This document shows, in pieces, positions 8,857 to 16,840 of a stretch of 64,000 nt of DNA. A model generated the notes under the pieces. That model ran no database searches and had not been told where the DNA came from. It worked only from the letters and a program-made list of their open reading frames with translations. The translations under genes were made by a program, and so were the position numbers. Origin of the DNA: Pseudomonas cedrina subsp. cedrina (GTDB lineage: Bacteria > Pseudomonadota > Gammaproteobacteria > Pseudomonadales > Pseudomonadaceae); contig NZ_MNPW01000009.1 of the NCBI RefSeq assembly GCF_001983175.1, forward strand, positions 124,001 through 188,000, read 5' to 3'. The stretch's first letter is position 1; each line of letters starts with the position of its first letter.

Positions 8857-9993
8857 ATGGCCGAGAGCGAGAGTGGTCAGGACAAGACAGAAGACCCCAC
8901 GGAGAAACGCAAAAAGGACTCCAGGGAAAAGGGCGAAATTGCTCGCTCCAAGGAACTCAACACCGTCGCCACCATGATGGCCGGCGCTGGCGCCTTGTTG
9001 ATCTATGGCGGCGGCCTGGCGCTGGACTTGATGGAGTTGATGAAGCACAACTTCGCCTTGCCCCGCGAAGTGCTGCTCAACCCCGACGCCATGGGCCAGT
9101 ACCTGCTGCACTCGGGCAAGATCGCGCTGCTGGCGGTGCAGCCTATTCTGATTACCTTGCTGCTGGCCGCGCTGATCGGCCCGGTCGCCCTGGGTGGCTG
9201 GCTGTTTGCCGCTGGCAGCATGGCGCCCAAGTTCAGCCGCATGAACCCCGGCGCCGGGCTCAAGCGCATGTTTTCCGCCAAGGCCCTGGTGGAGCTGCTC
9301 AAGGCTTTGGCCAAATTTATCCTGATCCTGTTTGTGGCGCTGGCGGTGTTGTCGTCCGACATCGACGACCTGCTGCTGATCGCCCATGAACCGCTGGAGT
9401 CGGCGATCATCCACAGCGTGCAGGTGGTGGGCTGGAGTGCGCTGTGGATGGCCGCCGGGCTGATCATCATCGCGGCGGTGGATGCGCCGATCCAGCTGTG
9501 GGAAAGCCACAAGAAACTGCTGATGACCAAGCAGGAAGTGCGCGACGAACACAAGGATTCCGAAGGCCGGCCCGAGGTCAAACAGCGTATTCGCCAGCTG
9601 CAGCGCGAAATGTCCCAGCGCAAGATGATGGCGGCGGTGCCCGACGCCGACGTGGTCATCACCAACCCGACGCACTACGCCGTGGCGCTCAAGTACGACC
9701 CGGAGAAGGGCGGCGCGCCGATGCTGCTGGCCAAGGGCAGCGACTTTACCGCGTTGAAAATCCGCGAAATCGCCGTGGCCAACGACATCCTGTTGCTGGA
9801 GTCGCCGGAGCTGGCGCGCTCGATCTTCTACTCCACCGACCTCGACCAGGAAATCCCCGCCGGGCTCTACCTGGCCGTGGCCCAGGTGTTGGCGTATGTC
9901 TATCAGATTCGCCAATACCGCGCGGGCAAGGGCAAGCGCCCGGACCCGCTCAAGGACCTGCCGATTCCGCCGGATTTGCGTCGCGATTCCTGA
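8857..9993 (+). CDS. flhB: FlhB, flagellar export switch protein
   Basis: This 378-residue protein begins with the family signature SGQDKTEDPTEKRKKDSREKG split by its first residues. Four membrane segments follow, then the cytoplasmic domain with the self-cleaving NPTH motif (VVITNPTHYAVAL). Cleavage between Asn and Pro underlies the switch from rod/hook to filament export on the FliK signal. It is the last gene of this flagellar block: downstream comes a 2.4 kb island rather than flhA directly. Confidence 0.96.
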   Translation: MAESESGQDKTEDPTEKRKKDSREKGEIARSKELNTVATMMAGAGALLIYGGGLALDLMELMKHNFALPREVLLNPDAMGQYLLHSGKIALLAVQPILITLLLAALIGPVALGGWLFAAGSMAPKFSRMNPGAGLKRMFSAKALVELLKALAKFILILFVALAVLSSDIDDLLLIAHEPLESAIIHSVQVVGWSALWMAAGLIIIAAVDAPIQLWESHKKLLMTKQEVRDEHKDSEGRPEVKQRIRQLQREMSQRKMMAAVPDADVVITNPTHYAVALKYDPEKGGAPMLLAKGSDFTALKIREIAVANDILLLESPELARSIFYSTDLDQEIPAGLYLAVAQVLAYVYQIRQYRAGKGKRPDPLKDLPIPPDLRRDS

Positions 9994-10020
9994 CGGTCGC
10001 GCTCCTGCTGTCGTGCGTCT

Positions 10021-10040
10021 ACCTGTCAAGGTTGACAGTA
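10021..10040 (+). promoter_or_regulatory. Palindromic lux-box-like operator, copy 1
   Basis: ACCTGTCAAGGTTGACAGTA is a near-perfect 20-base palindrome. A -10-like hexamer GATAGA lies at 10065-10070, 25-30 bases after the box, and the start codon at 10111 is 70 bases after it. Four similar boxes occur in the window. The layout is that of an activator site overlapping the -35 region, as for LuxR-type regulators; the regulator itself is not identified. Confidence 0.65.
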
Positions 10041-10075
10041 GGCAATACGCCGCCAGCAGGGTTTGATAGAGCGAT

Positions 10076-10099
10076 GAGCCGCGCAGCCCTGCGCGGCTC
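10076..10099 (+). promoter_or_regulatory. Perfect 5'-leader hairpin before the first cold-shock-like gene
   Basis: GAGCCGCGCAG at 10076-10086 is followed by CC and its exact complement at 10089-10099, giving an 11-pair GC-rich stem that ends one base before the ribosome binding site GGAGG (10101-10105). It would lie at the very 5' end of the transcript predicted from the upstream box. There is no T-run, so it does not look like a terminator. Confidence 0.6.
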
Positions 10100-10110
10100 G
10101 GGAGGCGGTG

Positions 10111-10287
10111 ATGGATAGGCCTACGGTCAAGTGGTTTGATGCGGTCAAAGGCATCGGTTTTATTGCCCGGGACCGTGATGGCAACGAGGTTGCCGTTCAG
10201 TCGACCGACACTCAATGCAGTGATGTCCCGCCAGCCCCTCCCAAGCCGCGAAAACCGCGCAAGCGCAAAAAGTCATCGGATGCATGA
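10111..10287 (+). CDS. Truncated cold-shock-domain protein with basic tail
   Basis: This 58-residue protein starts MDRPTVKWFDAVKGIGFIAR, matching the first strands of a cold-shock domain including an RNP1-like KGIGFI. The RNP2 strand (VFVHF in true Csp proteins) is replaced by EVAVQ. After about residue 35 the fold is abandoned for a Pro/Lys/Arg-rich tail (PPAPPKPRKPRKRKK). A good GGAGG lies five bases before the ATG. It may bind RNA or DNA through the basic tail, which is an inference. It sits behind box 1 and a leader hairpin. It could be a decaying csp gene, but the clean start signals and intact frame argue for a working small gene. Confidence 0.65.
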   Translation: MDRPTVKWFDAVKGIGFIARDRDGNEVAVQSTDTQCSDVPPAPPKPRKPRKRKKSSDA

Positions 10288-10333
10288 AGTGAACCACGGA
10301 TTGCTACCGTGCCATTCGTCTTAAACCCCCTCT

Positions 10334-10353
10334 ACCTGTCAACTTTGACAGTA
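10334..10353 (+). promoter_or_regulatory. Palindromic lux-box-like operator, copy 2
   Basis: ACCTGTCAACTTTGACAGTA is nearly identical to copy 1. A -10-like CATAAC lies at 10378-10383, again 25-30 bases after the box, and the next start codon (10429) is 75 bases downstream. It probably drives both 10429-10650 and the csp gene at 10673. Confidence 0.65.
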
Positions 10354-10428
10354 GTCAGTGTTGGCCCCTTGCGGTTCCATAACGCCAGATACTGCGCGCG
10401 GGTAGTCAAGAGATGCAGGAGGGTGATC

Positions 10429-10650
10429 ATGGAAGTGGTGATGGGCACGATCAGTTCTTATAGCCGCGCCACCGGAGAAGGTTTGATCGAGCTGGACGGT
10501 GGGCGAGAGCCGGTACTGTTGGATATGAGGAGCTCGGCAGGTCGGCGGTTTAGAAAGGGCCAGCGGGTTCAATTTTCCAGAATCCATGGCCCCAAGGGCA
10601 TCTATGCGTTTCGCCTGAAACTCATTCGCATGCCCCGTGCAAATCTTTGA
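10429..10650 (+). CDS. Diverged cold-shock-like small protein
   Basis: This 73-residue protein has the length and rhythm of a cold-shock domain (GTISSYSRATGEGLIELDGG, then FRKGQRVQFSRIHGPKGIYA). The aromatic RNP1 and RNP2 residues are lost (KGFGFI becomes GEGLIE). The start at 10429 follows AGGAGG at 10417-10422. It lies 22 bases before a canonical csp gene and shares its direction, so the two probably form an operon behind box 2. It would be an OB-fold protein with altered or no nucleic-acid binding. The family assignment rests on pattern, not on a search. Confidence 0.6.
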   Translation: MEVVMGTISSYSRATGEGLIELDGGREPVLLDMRSSAGRRFRKGQRVQFSRIHGPKGIYAFRLKLIRMPRANL

Positions 10651-10672
10651 AAGTGACGGCAGGAGAACAGTC

Positions 10673-10876
10673 ATGGCAACAGGTACGGTGAAGTGGTTTA
10701 ACGCGGAGAAAGGGTTTGGGTTTATTAAGCCCGAAGATGGCAGTGCGGATGTTTTTGTCCACTATTCAGCCATCCAAAGTTCTGGTTTCAAAAGTTTGGA
10801 TGAGGGGCAAAGAGTCGTGTACGACACGGCTCAAGGCCCAAAAGGCCTGCAGGCCGAGAACGTGCGTAATGCCTGA
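10673..10876 (+). CDS. CspA-family cold-shock protein
   Basis: This 67-residue canonical cold-shock domain starts MATGTVKWFNAEKGFGFI (RNP1 KGFGFI), continues DVFVHYSAI (RNP2) and ends GPKGLQAENV. It would be a single-stranded nucleic-acid-binding RNA chaperone. AGGAGA lies upstream of the ATG. It is the only fully canonical member of the four cold-shock-like genes in this island. It is followed by a 30-base-arm inverted repeat that could end transcription. Confidence 0.9.
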   Translation: MATGTVKWFNAEKGFGFIKPEDGSADVFVHYSAIQSSGFKSLDEGQRVVYDTAQGPKGLQAENVRNA

Positions 10877-10906
10877 CCCGTTCCCAAGTCGTACAAGGGT
10901 CAACCT

Positions 10907-10993
10907 GTGGGAGCTGGCTTGCCTGCGATAGCGGTGGGTCAGTTGATGCATTTGTTACTGATGCACCGCTATCGCAGGCAAGCCAGCTCCCAC
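10907..10993. repeat. Perfect 30-base-arm inverted repeat
   Basis: The left arm (10907-10936, starting GTGGGAGCTGGCTTGCCTGC) and right arm (10964-10993) are perfect complements separated by 27 bases. This is the simplest form of the GTGGGAGCTGG repeat family in the window. It separates the csp operon from the convergent DUF6124-type gene. Confidence 0.9.
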
Positions 10994-11021
10994 ATTTGAA
11001 CCGCGATCAGGCCCGAGCGGG

Positions 11022-11291
11022 TTAGCCCGTTGCAGTTGCCGACTCAACGCCCTCCAGCACACGCTCTGCCAGTAACCGCGCCACTTCAATCAACTGCGCG
11101 ACACCCAACGCGCCTTCGCGCCGCGAGCTGTCCAGTTCGAAGGCAAAGTTGCAGGTCAGGGCGTGGGCTGACGCCAGTGTTTCGGTGAGGTTGATCAGCA
11201 GGTCTTCGGTGGGGATGCCGTCTTTTACGCGCAATAGCACGACCGGTGCGTCGTTGGAGTCGAGTGGGGGATTTGGGGTGGGTTTGATCAT
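11022..11291 (-). CDS. DUF6124/DUF3077-type small protein
   Basis: This 89-residue protein starts MIKPTPNPPLDSNDAP, the typical opening of a small protein family abundant in fluorescent pseudomonads. A helical region follows (LLINLTETLASAHALTCNFAFEL and GVAQLIEVARLLAERVLE). The family has no assigned function. I set the start at 11291 although the frame is open upstream, because the conserved family opening begins here. Upstream lies a structured leader of about 250 bases instead of coding sequence. Confidence 0.75.
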   Translation of the reverse strand: MIKPTPNPPLDSNDAPVVLLRVKDGIPTEDLLINLTETLASAHALTCNFAFELDSSRREGALGVAQLIEVARLLAERVLEGVESATATG

Positions 11292-11575
11292 TGTGAAGTT
11301 CCTAGAAAAGTGGAGCTGCCACTGATCGCCGCGACGCGATGGAGGGTGGCAGCTGTACGCAGGTTCGCGGACCGGTCTAGGAACAACCCGGCATACCCGA
11401 AGGTATCCCGCGCACAGCCGCCATAGCGCCGCACAGTAGACGATAAAAAACCGCTTACTGAAAGGCAGATGGTGCTTTTGTTCCGTAGTAAACCGGGCCG
11501 CGACGCCCGTCCGCTGCGTTTGCAGCGGTGTACGGAGACTAGAGATCGAGTTTCCTAGGGGCAACCCCAAAACGC
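11292..11575 (-). promoter_or_regulatory. Structured leader of the DUF6124-type gene
   Basis: On the minus strand this non-coding stretch contains a UUCG-capped hairpin (11389-11410, CGGGATACC-TTCG-GGTATGCCG) and a second palindromic segment (GCTGCAAACGCAGCGG region, about 11510-11530). I recall similar leaders before other members of this family in fluorescens genomes, but cannot verify this here. It may be a conserved 5' untranslated region. Confidence 0.4.
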
Positions 11576-11620
11576 TGTCGGAAATTTCCTCGGTAGCGGC
11601 GGCTATACACAAATCCAAAG

Positions 11621-11910
11621 GTGGGAGCTGGCTTGCCTGCGATTGCGCTGGGTCAGCTAATGCATCTGTCACTGATACACCGCTATCGCGGCATGCGTAT
11701 CTACATAACTTTCAAAAGCTGTCAAATCTCCCTGTAGTGAGCGGGCTTGTCCCGCGCTGGGTGGCGGAGCCGCCCAACCAGACGATCTGGCTTCATCTGG
11801 AACACTGCGGTGTCCTTATTGGGGCCGCTTCGCAGCCCGGCGCGGGACAAGCCCGCTCACTACAAAGATGTGTAGATACCCATGGCTATCGCAGGCAAGC
11901 AATCTCCCAC
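11621..11910. repeat. Composite nested palindrome, about 290 bases
   Basis: The outer arms GTGGGAGCTGGCTTGCCTGCG (11621) and GCAGGCAAGC...CTCCCAC (ending 11910) enclose two matching GTATCTACA segments. Inside these is the inner pair GTAGTGAGCGGGCTTGTC / GACAAGCCCGCTCACTAC. The gap from 11576 to 12009 holds nothing else that I can support. Confidence 0.8.
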
Positions 11911-12009
11911 ACTGGAGCCGCTCCATAGCCGGCAACGTGGACGTTCTACGTGGGAGCGAGCCGCGAGGACTTCCGTCCTGCCATCACCGTCTATCTGAAA
12001 TTTCATTCG

Positions 12010-12029
12010 ACCCGTCAACGTTGACAGTA
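12010..12029 (+). promoter_or_regulatory. Palindromic lux-box-like operator, copy 3
   Basis: ACCCGTCAACGTTGACAGTA contains the perfect palindrome GTCAACGTTGAC (12014-12025). A -10-like ACTAAG lies at 12054-12059 (25-30 bases after the box) and the start codon at 12114 is 84 bases after it. Confidence 0.65.
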
Positions 12030-12113
12030 GTCCGCTCAAATTTTCTAGGCTTGACTAAGGGCGTATTGCTGCACACAGGGTGCGGTAACGCAAGTGAACC
12101 AAGGAGAGCCGTC

Positions 12114-12311
12114 ATGGCATACGGAACCGTTTCAGTAGTCGATACCAACAATTATTTTGTAATGGTCACCCCGGACCAGGGTGGTGGTGATGTAACTCTG
12201 GACAGGCAAATCCTTCAGGGCGCTGGAATTACCATTGACGATCTTAAGAAGGACGACAGGGTGTCATTCGATTTGGTCAGTGGCAGTGTTCGCAACCTCA
12301 GACGCGTTTAG
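12114..12311 (+). CDS. Diverged cold-shock-like small protein
   Basis: This 65-residue protein keeps the outline of a cold-shock domain (MAYGTVSVVDTNNYFVMVTP at the start, GGDVTLDRQIL in the middle, LKKDDRVSFDLVSG near the end). The KWFN and KGFGFI motifs are missing. AAGGAGAG lies upstream of the ATG. It lies behind box 3 and just before the flhA promoter. Its lower GC than the flagellar genes suggests a different history. The OB-fold assignment is an inference from the residue pattern. Confidence 0.6.
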   Translation: MAYGTVSVVDTNNYFVMVTPDQGGGDVTLDRQILQGAGITIDDLKKDDRVSFDLVSGSVRNLRRV

Positions 12312-12362
12312 TTGTTAACACTTCAAAAGAATTCCCCAACTGTATTCCTCTAGAGCAAAAGT

Positions 12363-12378
12363 TGGAAGGCTTCTTGCA
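12363..12378 (+). promoter_or_regulatory. Sigma-54 promoter for flhA
   Basis: TGGAAGGCTTCTTGCA has exact GG-N10-GC spacing for RpoN and lies 65 bases before the flhA start. It overlaps an upstream in-frame ATG (12362), which argues against that ATG being the flhA start. Confidence 0.75.
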
Positions 12379-12442
12379 ATACCGCCTCCAGGACGCCTCC
12401 CCGCGTCAAAACTTTGCTTCAAGGAAACGAGGAATACCGGTG

Positions 12443-14572
12443 GTGGATCGCTCTCAAATGTTCGGCACGGCCCGTACCACCCTGACTGACCTCTCCCGAG
12501 GCAATCTGGGTGTGCCGTTGTTGTTGCTGGTGATGCTGGCAATGATGATGTTGCCGATGCCGCCGTTCCTTTTGGACGTGTTCTTCACCTTCAACATCGC
12601 CCTGTCCGTCGTGGTGCTGCTGGTGTGCGTCTACGCCCTGCGGCCGCTGGATTTCGCGGTGTTCCCGACGATTCTGCTGGTGGCGACCCTGTTGCGCCTG
12701 GCGCTGAACGTAGCGTCCACCCGCGTGGTGATGCTCCACGGCCAGGACGGTCACGCCGCCGCCGGTAAGGTGATCCAGGCCTTCGGTGAGGTGGTGATCG
12801 GCGGCAACTACGTGGTCGGTATCGTGGTGTTCGCGATCCTGATGATCATCAACTTCGTGGTGGTGACCAAGGGCGCCGGGCGGATTTCCGAGGTGAGCGC
12901 GCGCTTCACCCTCGACGCCATGCCCGGCAAACAAATGGCCATCGACGCCGACCTCAACGCCGGCCTGATCGACCAGAACCAGGCCAAGTCACGCCGCCTG
13001 GAAGTGGCCCAGGAAGCCGAGTTCTACGGCTCCATGGACGGTGCCAGCAAGTTCGTGCGCGGTGACGCCATCGCCGGCCTGCTGATTCTGTTCATCAACC
13101 TGATCGGCGGCATCGCGGTCGGTATCTTCCAGCACGGCATGACGTTCGGCGATGCGGGCAAGGTCTACGCCTTGCTGACCATCGGTGACGGTTTAGTGGC
13201 GCAATTGCCATCACTGTTGTTATCCACAGCGGCGGCCATCATGGTGACCCGTGCTTCGGGCTCCGAAGACATGGGCAAGCAGATCAGCCGCCAGATGTTC
13301 GCATCGCCCAAGGCACTGGCCGTGGCGGCGGGCATCATGGCGATCATGGGCATCGTGCCGGGCATGCCGCACGTGTCGTTCCTGAGCATGGCGGCCCTGG
13401 CCGGTGGCGGCGCCTACTTGTTCTGGAAGAAGCAGAATGCGGTCAAGGTCCAGGCCCTGCAGGAAGTCGCGCGCCAGCAGGAGCTGCTGCCTTCCCCGGC
13501 CCGCGCCCAGGAAACCAAGGAGCTGGGCTGGGATGACGTGACCCCGATCGACATGATCGGCCTGGAAGTCGGCTACCGCCTGATCCCGCTGGTGGACCGC
13601 AACCAGGGCGGCCAATTGCTCGCGCGGATCAAGGGCGTGCGCAAGAAGCTGTCCCAGGACCTGGGCTTTTTGATGCCCACCGTGCATATCCGCGACAACC
13701 TGGACCTGGCCCCCAGCGCCTACCGCTTGACCCTGATGGGCGTGATCCTGGCCGAGGCCGAGATCTACCCGGACCGCGAGCTGGCGATCAACCCAGGCCA
13801 GGTGTTCGGCAGCCTCAACGGCATCACCGCCAAAGATCCGGCTTTTGGCCTGGAGGCGGTGTGGATCGAAATCAGCCAGCGCAGCCAGGCGCAGTCCCTG
13901 GGCTACACCGTGGTCGACGCCAGCACCGTGGTTGCCACGCACCTCAACCAGATCCTCTACAAACACTCCCATGAGCTGATCGGCCACGAGGAAGTCCAGC
14001 AATTGATGGGTTTGCTCGGCAAAGCCTCGCCAAAACTCGCCGAGGAGCTGGTGCCGGGCGTGCTGTCGCTGTCGCAGTTGCTCAAAGTTTTGCAGGCGCT
14101 GCTGGCCGAACAGGTGCCGGTACGCGACATTCGCAGCATTGCCGAGGCCATCGCGAACAATGCCGCCAAGAGTCAAGATACTGCCGCGCTGGTGGCCGCG
14201 GTGCGCGTCGGATTGTCGCGCGCAATCGTGCAAAGCATTGTAGGGCTTGACTCCGAGCTGCCTGTGATCACCTTGGAACCCAGGTTGGAACAAATATTGC
14301 TCAATAGTATTCAGAAGGCAGGTCAAGGCCAGGAAGAAGGCGTCCTGCTGGAGCCAAGCATGGCTGAGAAGCTGCAGCGTTCGTTGATCGACGCCGCACA
14401 GCGCCAGGAAATGCAGGGCCAACCGGTGATCTTGCTGGTGGCCGGCCCGGTCCGCGCGATGTTGTCGCGGTTTGGACGCCTGGCAGTACCGAATTTGCAC
14501 GTTTTGGCTTATCAGGAAATTCCTGACAACAAGCAAGTGACTATCGTCGCGACAGTAGGGCCCAACGGCTGA
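12443..14572 (+). CDS. flhA: FlhA, flagellar export gate protein
   Basis: About 709 residues. The N-terminal half has roughly eight membrane segments and the FHIPEP-family signature region (RISEVSARFTLDAMPGKQMA, then IDADLNAGLI). The C-terminal half is the cytoplasmic nonamer-forming domain that docks chaperone-substrate complexes. I chose GTG at 12443 (VDRSQMFGTART) because GAGG lies at 12429-12432, the sigma-54 site lies just upstream, and the length matches the family. The gene begins a second flagellar transcription unit continuing into flhF, fleN and fliA. Confidence 0.95.
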   Translation: MDRSQMFGTARTTLTDLSRGNLGVPLLLLVMLAMMMLPMPPFLLDVFFTFNIALSVVVLLVCVYALRPLDFAVFPTILLVATLLRLALNVASTRVVMLHGQDGHAAAGKVIQAFGEVVIGGNYVVGIVVFAILMIINFVVVTKGAGRISEVSARFTLDAMPGKQMAIDADLNAGLIDQNQAKSRRLEVAQEAEFYGSMDGASKFVRGDAIAGLLILFINLIGGIAVGIFQHGMTFGDAGKVYALLTIGDGLVAQLPSLLLSTAAAIMVTRASGSEDMGKQISRQMFASPKALAVAAGIMAIMGIVPGMPHVSFLSMAALAGGGAYLFWKKQNAVKVQALQEVARQQELLPSPARAQETKELGWDDVTPIDMIGLEVGYRLIPLVDRNQGGQLLARIKGVRKKLSQDLGFLMPTVHIRDNLDLAPSAYRLTLMGVILAEAEIYPDRELAINPGQVFGSLNGITAKDPAFGLEAVWIEISQRSQAQSLGYTVVDASTVVATHLNQILYKHSHELIGHEEVQQLMGLLGKASPKLAEELVPGVLSLSQLLKVLQALLAEQVPVRDIRSIAEAIANNAAKSQDTAALVAAVRVGLSRAIVQSIVGLDSELPVITLEPRLEQILLNSIQKAGQGQEEGVLLEPSMAEKLQRSLIDAAQRQEMQGQPVILLVAGPVRAMLSRFGRLAVPNLHVLAYQEIPDNKQVTIVATVGPNG

Positions 14573-14584
14573 GGGTAGTGGGTT

Positions 14585-15901
14585 ATGCAAGTGAAGCGTT
14601 TTTTCGCCGCCGATATGCGTCAGGCCATGAAACTGGTTCGTGATGAGCTGGGCGCCGACGCCGCGATTATCGGTAACCGTCGTATTGCCGGCGGTGTCGA
14701 GCTGACGGCTGCCCTGGATTACACCCCCCAGGCCCTGGCGCCGCGCGTGCCGAACATGGAGCTCGAAGACGAGCTGCGCAAGACGGCCTCGCGCATTGTC
14801 TCGGCCCAGGCCGAACTGAGCATGCGCGGTGACAGCGATGCCACCACCAATCGCCAGTTGTTCGCCGGCCTGCCGCTGACCGCGGCCGAGCCCTTGGTCG
14901 AGCCGACGTTCAAAGAGCCGCCACGTCCGGCAGCGCCTGCACCGGCCGCTGCTGTCGACCCGCGCGCGTTCGACTCGATGCGCTTTGAACTCAACGGCCT
15001 GCGCGAGCTGCTCGAAGTGCAGCTGGGCTCGCTGGCCTGGACCCAACTGCAAGGCAGCAAGCCACAACAGGCCAACCTGTGGCGCCGTCTGCAACGCATC
15101 GGCCTGTCCGGCCCGTTGTCCCGCGACCTGCTGGCCTTGACCACCGAGATCCAGGAACCTCGCCAAGCCTGGCGCATGCTGCTGGCCCACTTGGCGCGGA
15201 TGATCGCCACGCCCGAAATCGAACCGCTGGAAGAGGGCGGGGTGATTGCCATGGTCGGCCCCGCCGGCATGGGCAAGACCACCACCCTGGCCAAGCTGGC
15301 CGCCCGTTACGTACTCAAGTACGGCGCGCAGAATATCGCCCTGGTGAGCATGGACAGCTACCGCATCGGTGCCCAGGAACAGCTCAAGACCCTGGGCCGC
15401 ATCCTCAATGTGTCGGTGACCCATGTCGACCCGGGCCAGTCCCTGGCCAACGCCCTCGACCCGCTGCTGCGCAAGCGCGTGGTGCTGATCGATACCGCCG
15501 GCCTGCAAGCCAGCGACCCGGCACTGCGCATGCAGCTGGAAAGCCTGGCCGGGCGTGGCATCAAGTCGAAAAATTACCTGGTGCTTGCAACCACCAGCCA
15601 GAAACAGGTTCTTACCGCTGCGTACCACAGCTACAAGCGCTGCGGCCTGGCCGGTTGCATCCTCACCAAGCTCGATGAAACCGCGAGCCTGGGCGAAGTG
15701 CTGAGCCTGGCCATCAGTCATGAATTGCCGGTCGCCTACCTGACCGACGGCCCGCGGATCCCGGATGATCTGCATCTGCCGCGCCGTCATCAATTGGTCA
15801 GCCGTGCAGTCAGTGTGCAAATGCAAGAAGAGCCTAGCGAGGAAGCGATGGCCGATATGTTCGCCGACCTTTACCACAACCCGGCAAAACGGGTGGGATA
15901 A
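14585..15901 (+). CDS. flhF: FlhF, SRP-type GTPase setting polar flagellum position
   Basis: 438 residues. The N-terminal basic B region (MQVKRFFAADMRQAMKLVRD) and a low-complexity linker precede an SRP54-type NG domain with the P-loop GPAGMGKTTT at about residues 225-234. A G3-like DTAGLQ follows, and then TKLDE. FlhF recruits early flagellar parts to the pole and works with FleN immediately downstream. It starts 12 bases after flhA. Confidence 0.95.
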   Translation: MQVKRFFAADMRQAMKLVRDELGADAAIIGNRRIAGGVELTAALDYTPQALAPRVPNMELEDELRKTASRIVSAQAELSMRGDSDATTNRQLFAGLPLTAAEPLVEPTFKEPPRPAAPAPAAAVDPRAFDSMRFELNGLRELLEVQLGSLAWTQLQGSKPQQANLWRRLQRIGLSGPLSRDLLALTTEIQEPRQAWRMLLAHLARMIATPEIEPLEEGGVIAMVGPAGMGKTTTLAKLAARYVLKYGAQNIALVSMDSYRIGAQEQLKTLGRILNVSVTHVDPGQSLANALDPLLRKRVVLIDTAGLQASDPALRMQLESLAGRGIKSKNYLVLATTSQKQVLTAAYHSYKRCGLAGCILTKLDETASLGEVLSLAISHELPVAYLTDGPRIPDDLHLPRRHQLVSRAVSVQMQEEPSEEAMADMFADLYHNPAKRVG

Positions 15902-16006
15902 GTCAGGATGAACACCATGAAATGTATCTACATCGATGGTCTGCAAGCGATTCACGCGGCCAAGCCATGTAGCCTGCGTCTAAGCAAGACAAGGTAAAGA
16001 AATAAA

Positions 16007-16840
16007 ATGGGCAGCATGCATCCCGTACAGGTGATCGCGGTGACCGGCGGCAAAGGTGGCGTCGGGAAAACTAACGTGTCAGTGAATTTGTCCCTGGCCC
16101 TGGCAGAGCTTGGCCGCCGCGTCATGCTGCTGGATGCTGACCTGGGGCTGGCGAACGTCGACGTTCTGCTGGGGCTGACGCCCAAACACACCCTCGCCGA
16201 TGTGATCGAGGGCCGCTGCGAGCTGCGCGATGTGCTGTTGCAGGGCCCCGGTGGCATCCGCATCGTGCCGGCTGCCTCCGGCACCCAGAGCATGGTGCAC
16301 CTGAGCCCGGCGCAGCATGCCGGCCTGATCCAGGCGTTCAGCGATATCGGCGACAACCTCGACGTGCTGGTGATCGACACCGCCGCCGGGATCGGCGAGT
16401 CCGTGGTCAGCTTTGTGCGCGCCGCGCAGGAAGTGCTGCTGGTGGTCTGCGATGAACCCACCTCGATCACCGACGCCTACGCCCTGATCAAACTGCTTAA
16501 CCGCGACTACGGCATGAACCGCTTCCGCGTCCTGGCCAACATGGCCCAGAGCCCGCAGGAAGGGCGCAACCTGTTCGCCAAGTTGACCAAGGTCACGGAT
16601 CGCTTTCTCGATGTCGCCTTACAATACGTTGGCGCAGTTCCCTACGACGAGTGTGTGCGCAAGGCTGTGCAAAAGCAGCGTGCGGTCTACGAAGCGTTCC
16701 CTCGTTCCAAGTGCGCATTGGCGTTCAAGGCTATTGCCCAGAAGGTCGATACCTGGCCGTTGCCCGCCAACCCGCGGGGGCATCTGGAGTTTTTCGTCGA
16801 GCGATTGGTGCATCAGACGAGCGCAGGACCGGTGCTATGA
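16007..16840 (+). CDS. fleN: FleN (FlhG), MinD-like ATPase controlling flagellar number
   Basis: 277 residues with a deviant Walker A motif (GGKGGVGKTN, about residues 14-23) and the MinD/ParA-type LLDADLGLANVDVLLGL. FleN antagonises the regulator FleQ and limits flagella to one or few per pole. Its stop overlaps the fliA start (ATGA), which implies coupled translation. Confidence 0.95.
   Translation: MGSMHPVQVIAVTGGKGGVGKTNVSVNLSLALAELGRRVMLLDADLGLANVDVLLGLTPKHTLADVIEGRCELRDVLLQGPGGIRIVPAASGTQSMVHLSPAQHAGLIQAFSDIGDNLDVLVIDTAAGIGESVVSFVRAAQEVLLVVCDEPTSITDAYALIKLLNRDYGMNRFRVLANMAQSPQEGRNLFAKLTKVTDRFLDVALQYVGAVPYDECVRKAVQKQRAVYEAFPRSKCALAFKAIAQKVDTWPLPANPRGHLEFFVERLVHQTSAGPVL

Noticed and set aside
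11292..11672. An N-terminal extension of the DUF6124-type protein to 216 residues
   Set aside because: The family opening MIKPTPNPP marks the start, and the upstream part contains hairpins and repeat sequence instead of a recognisable domain.
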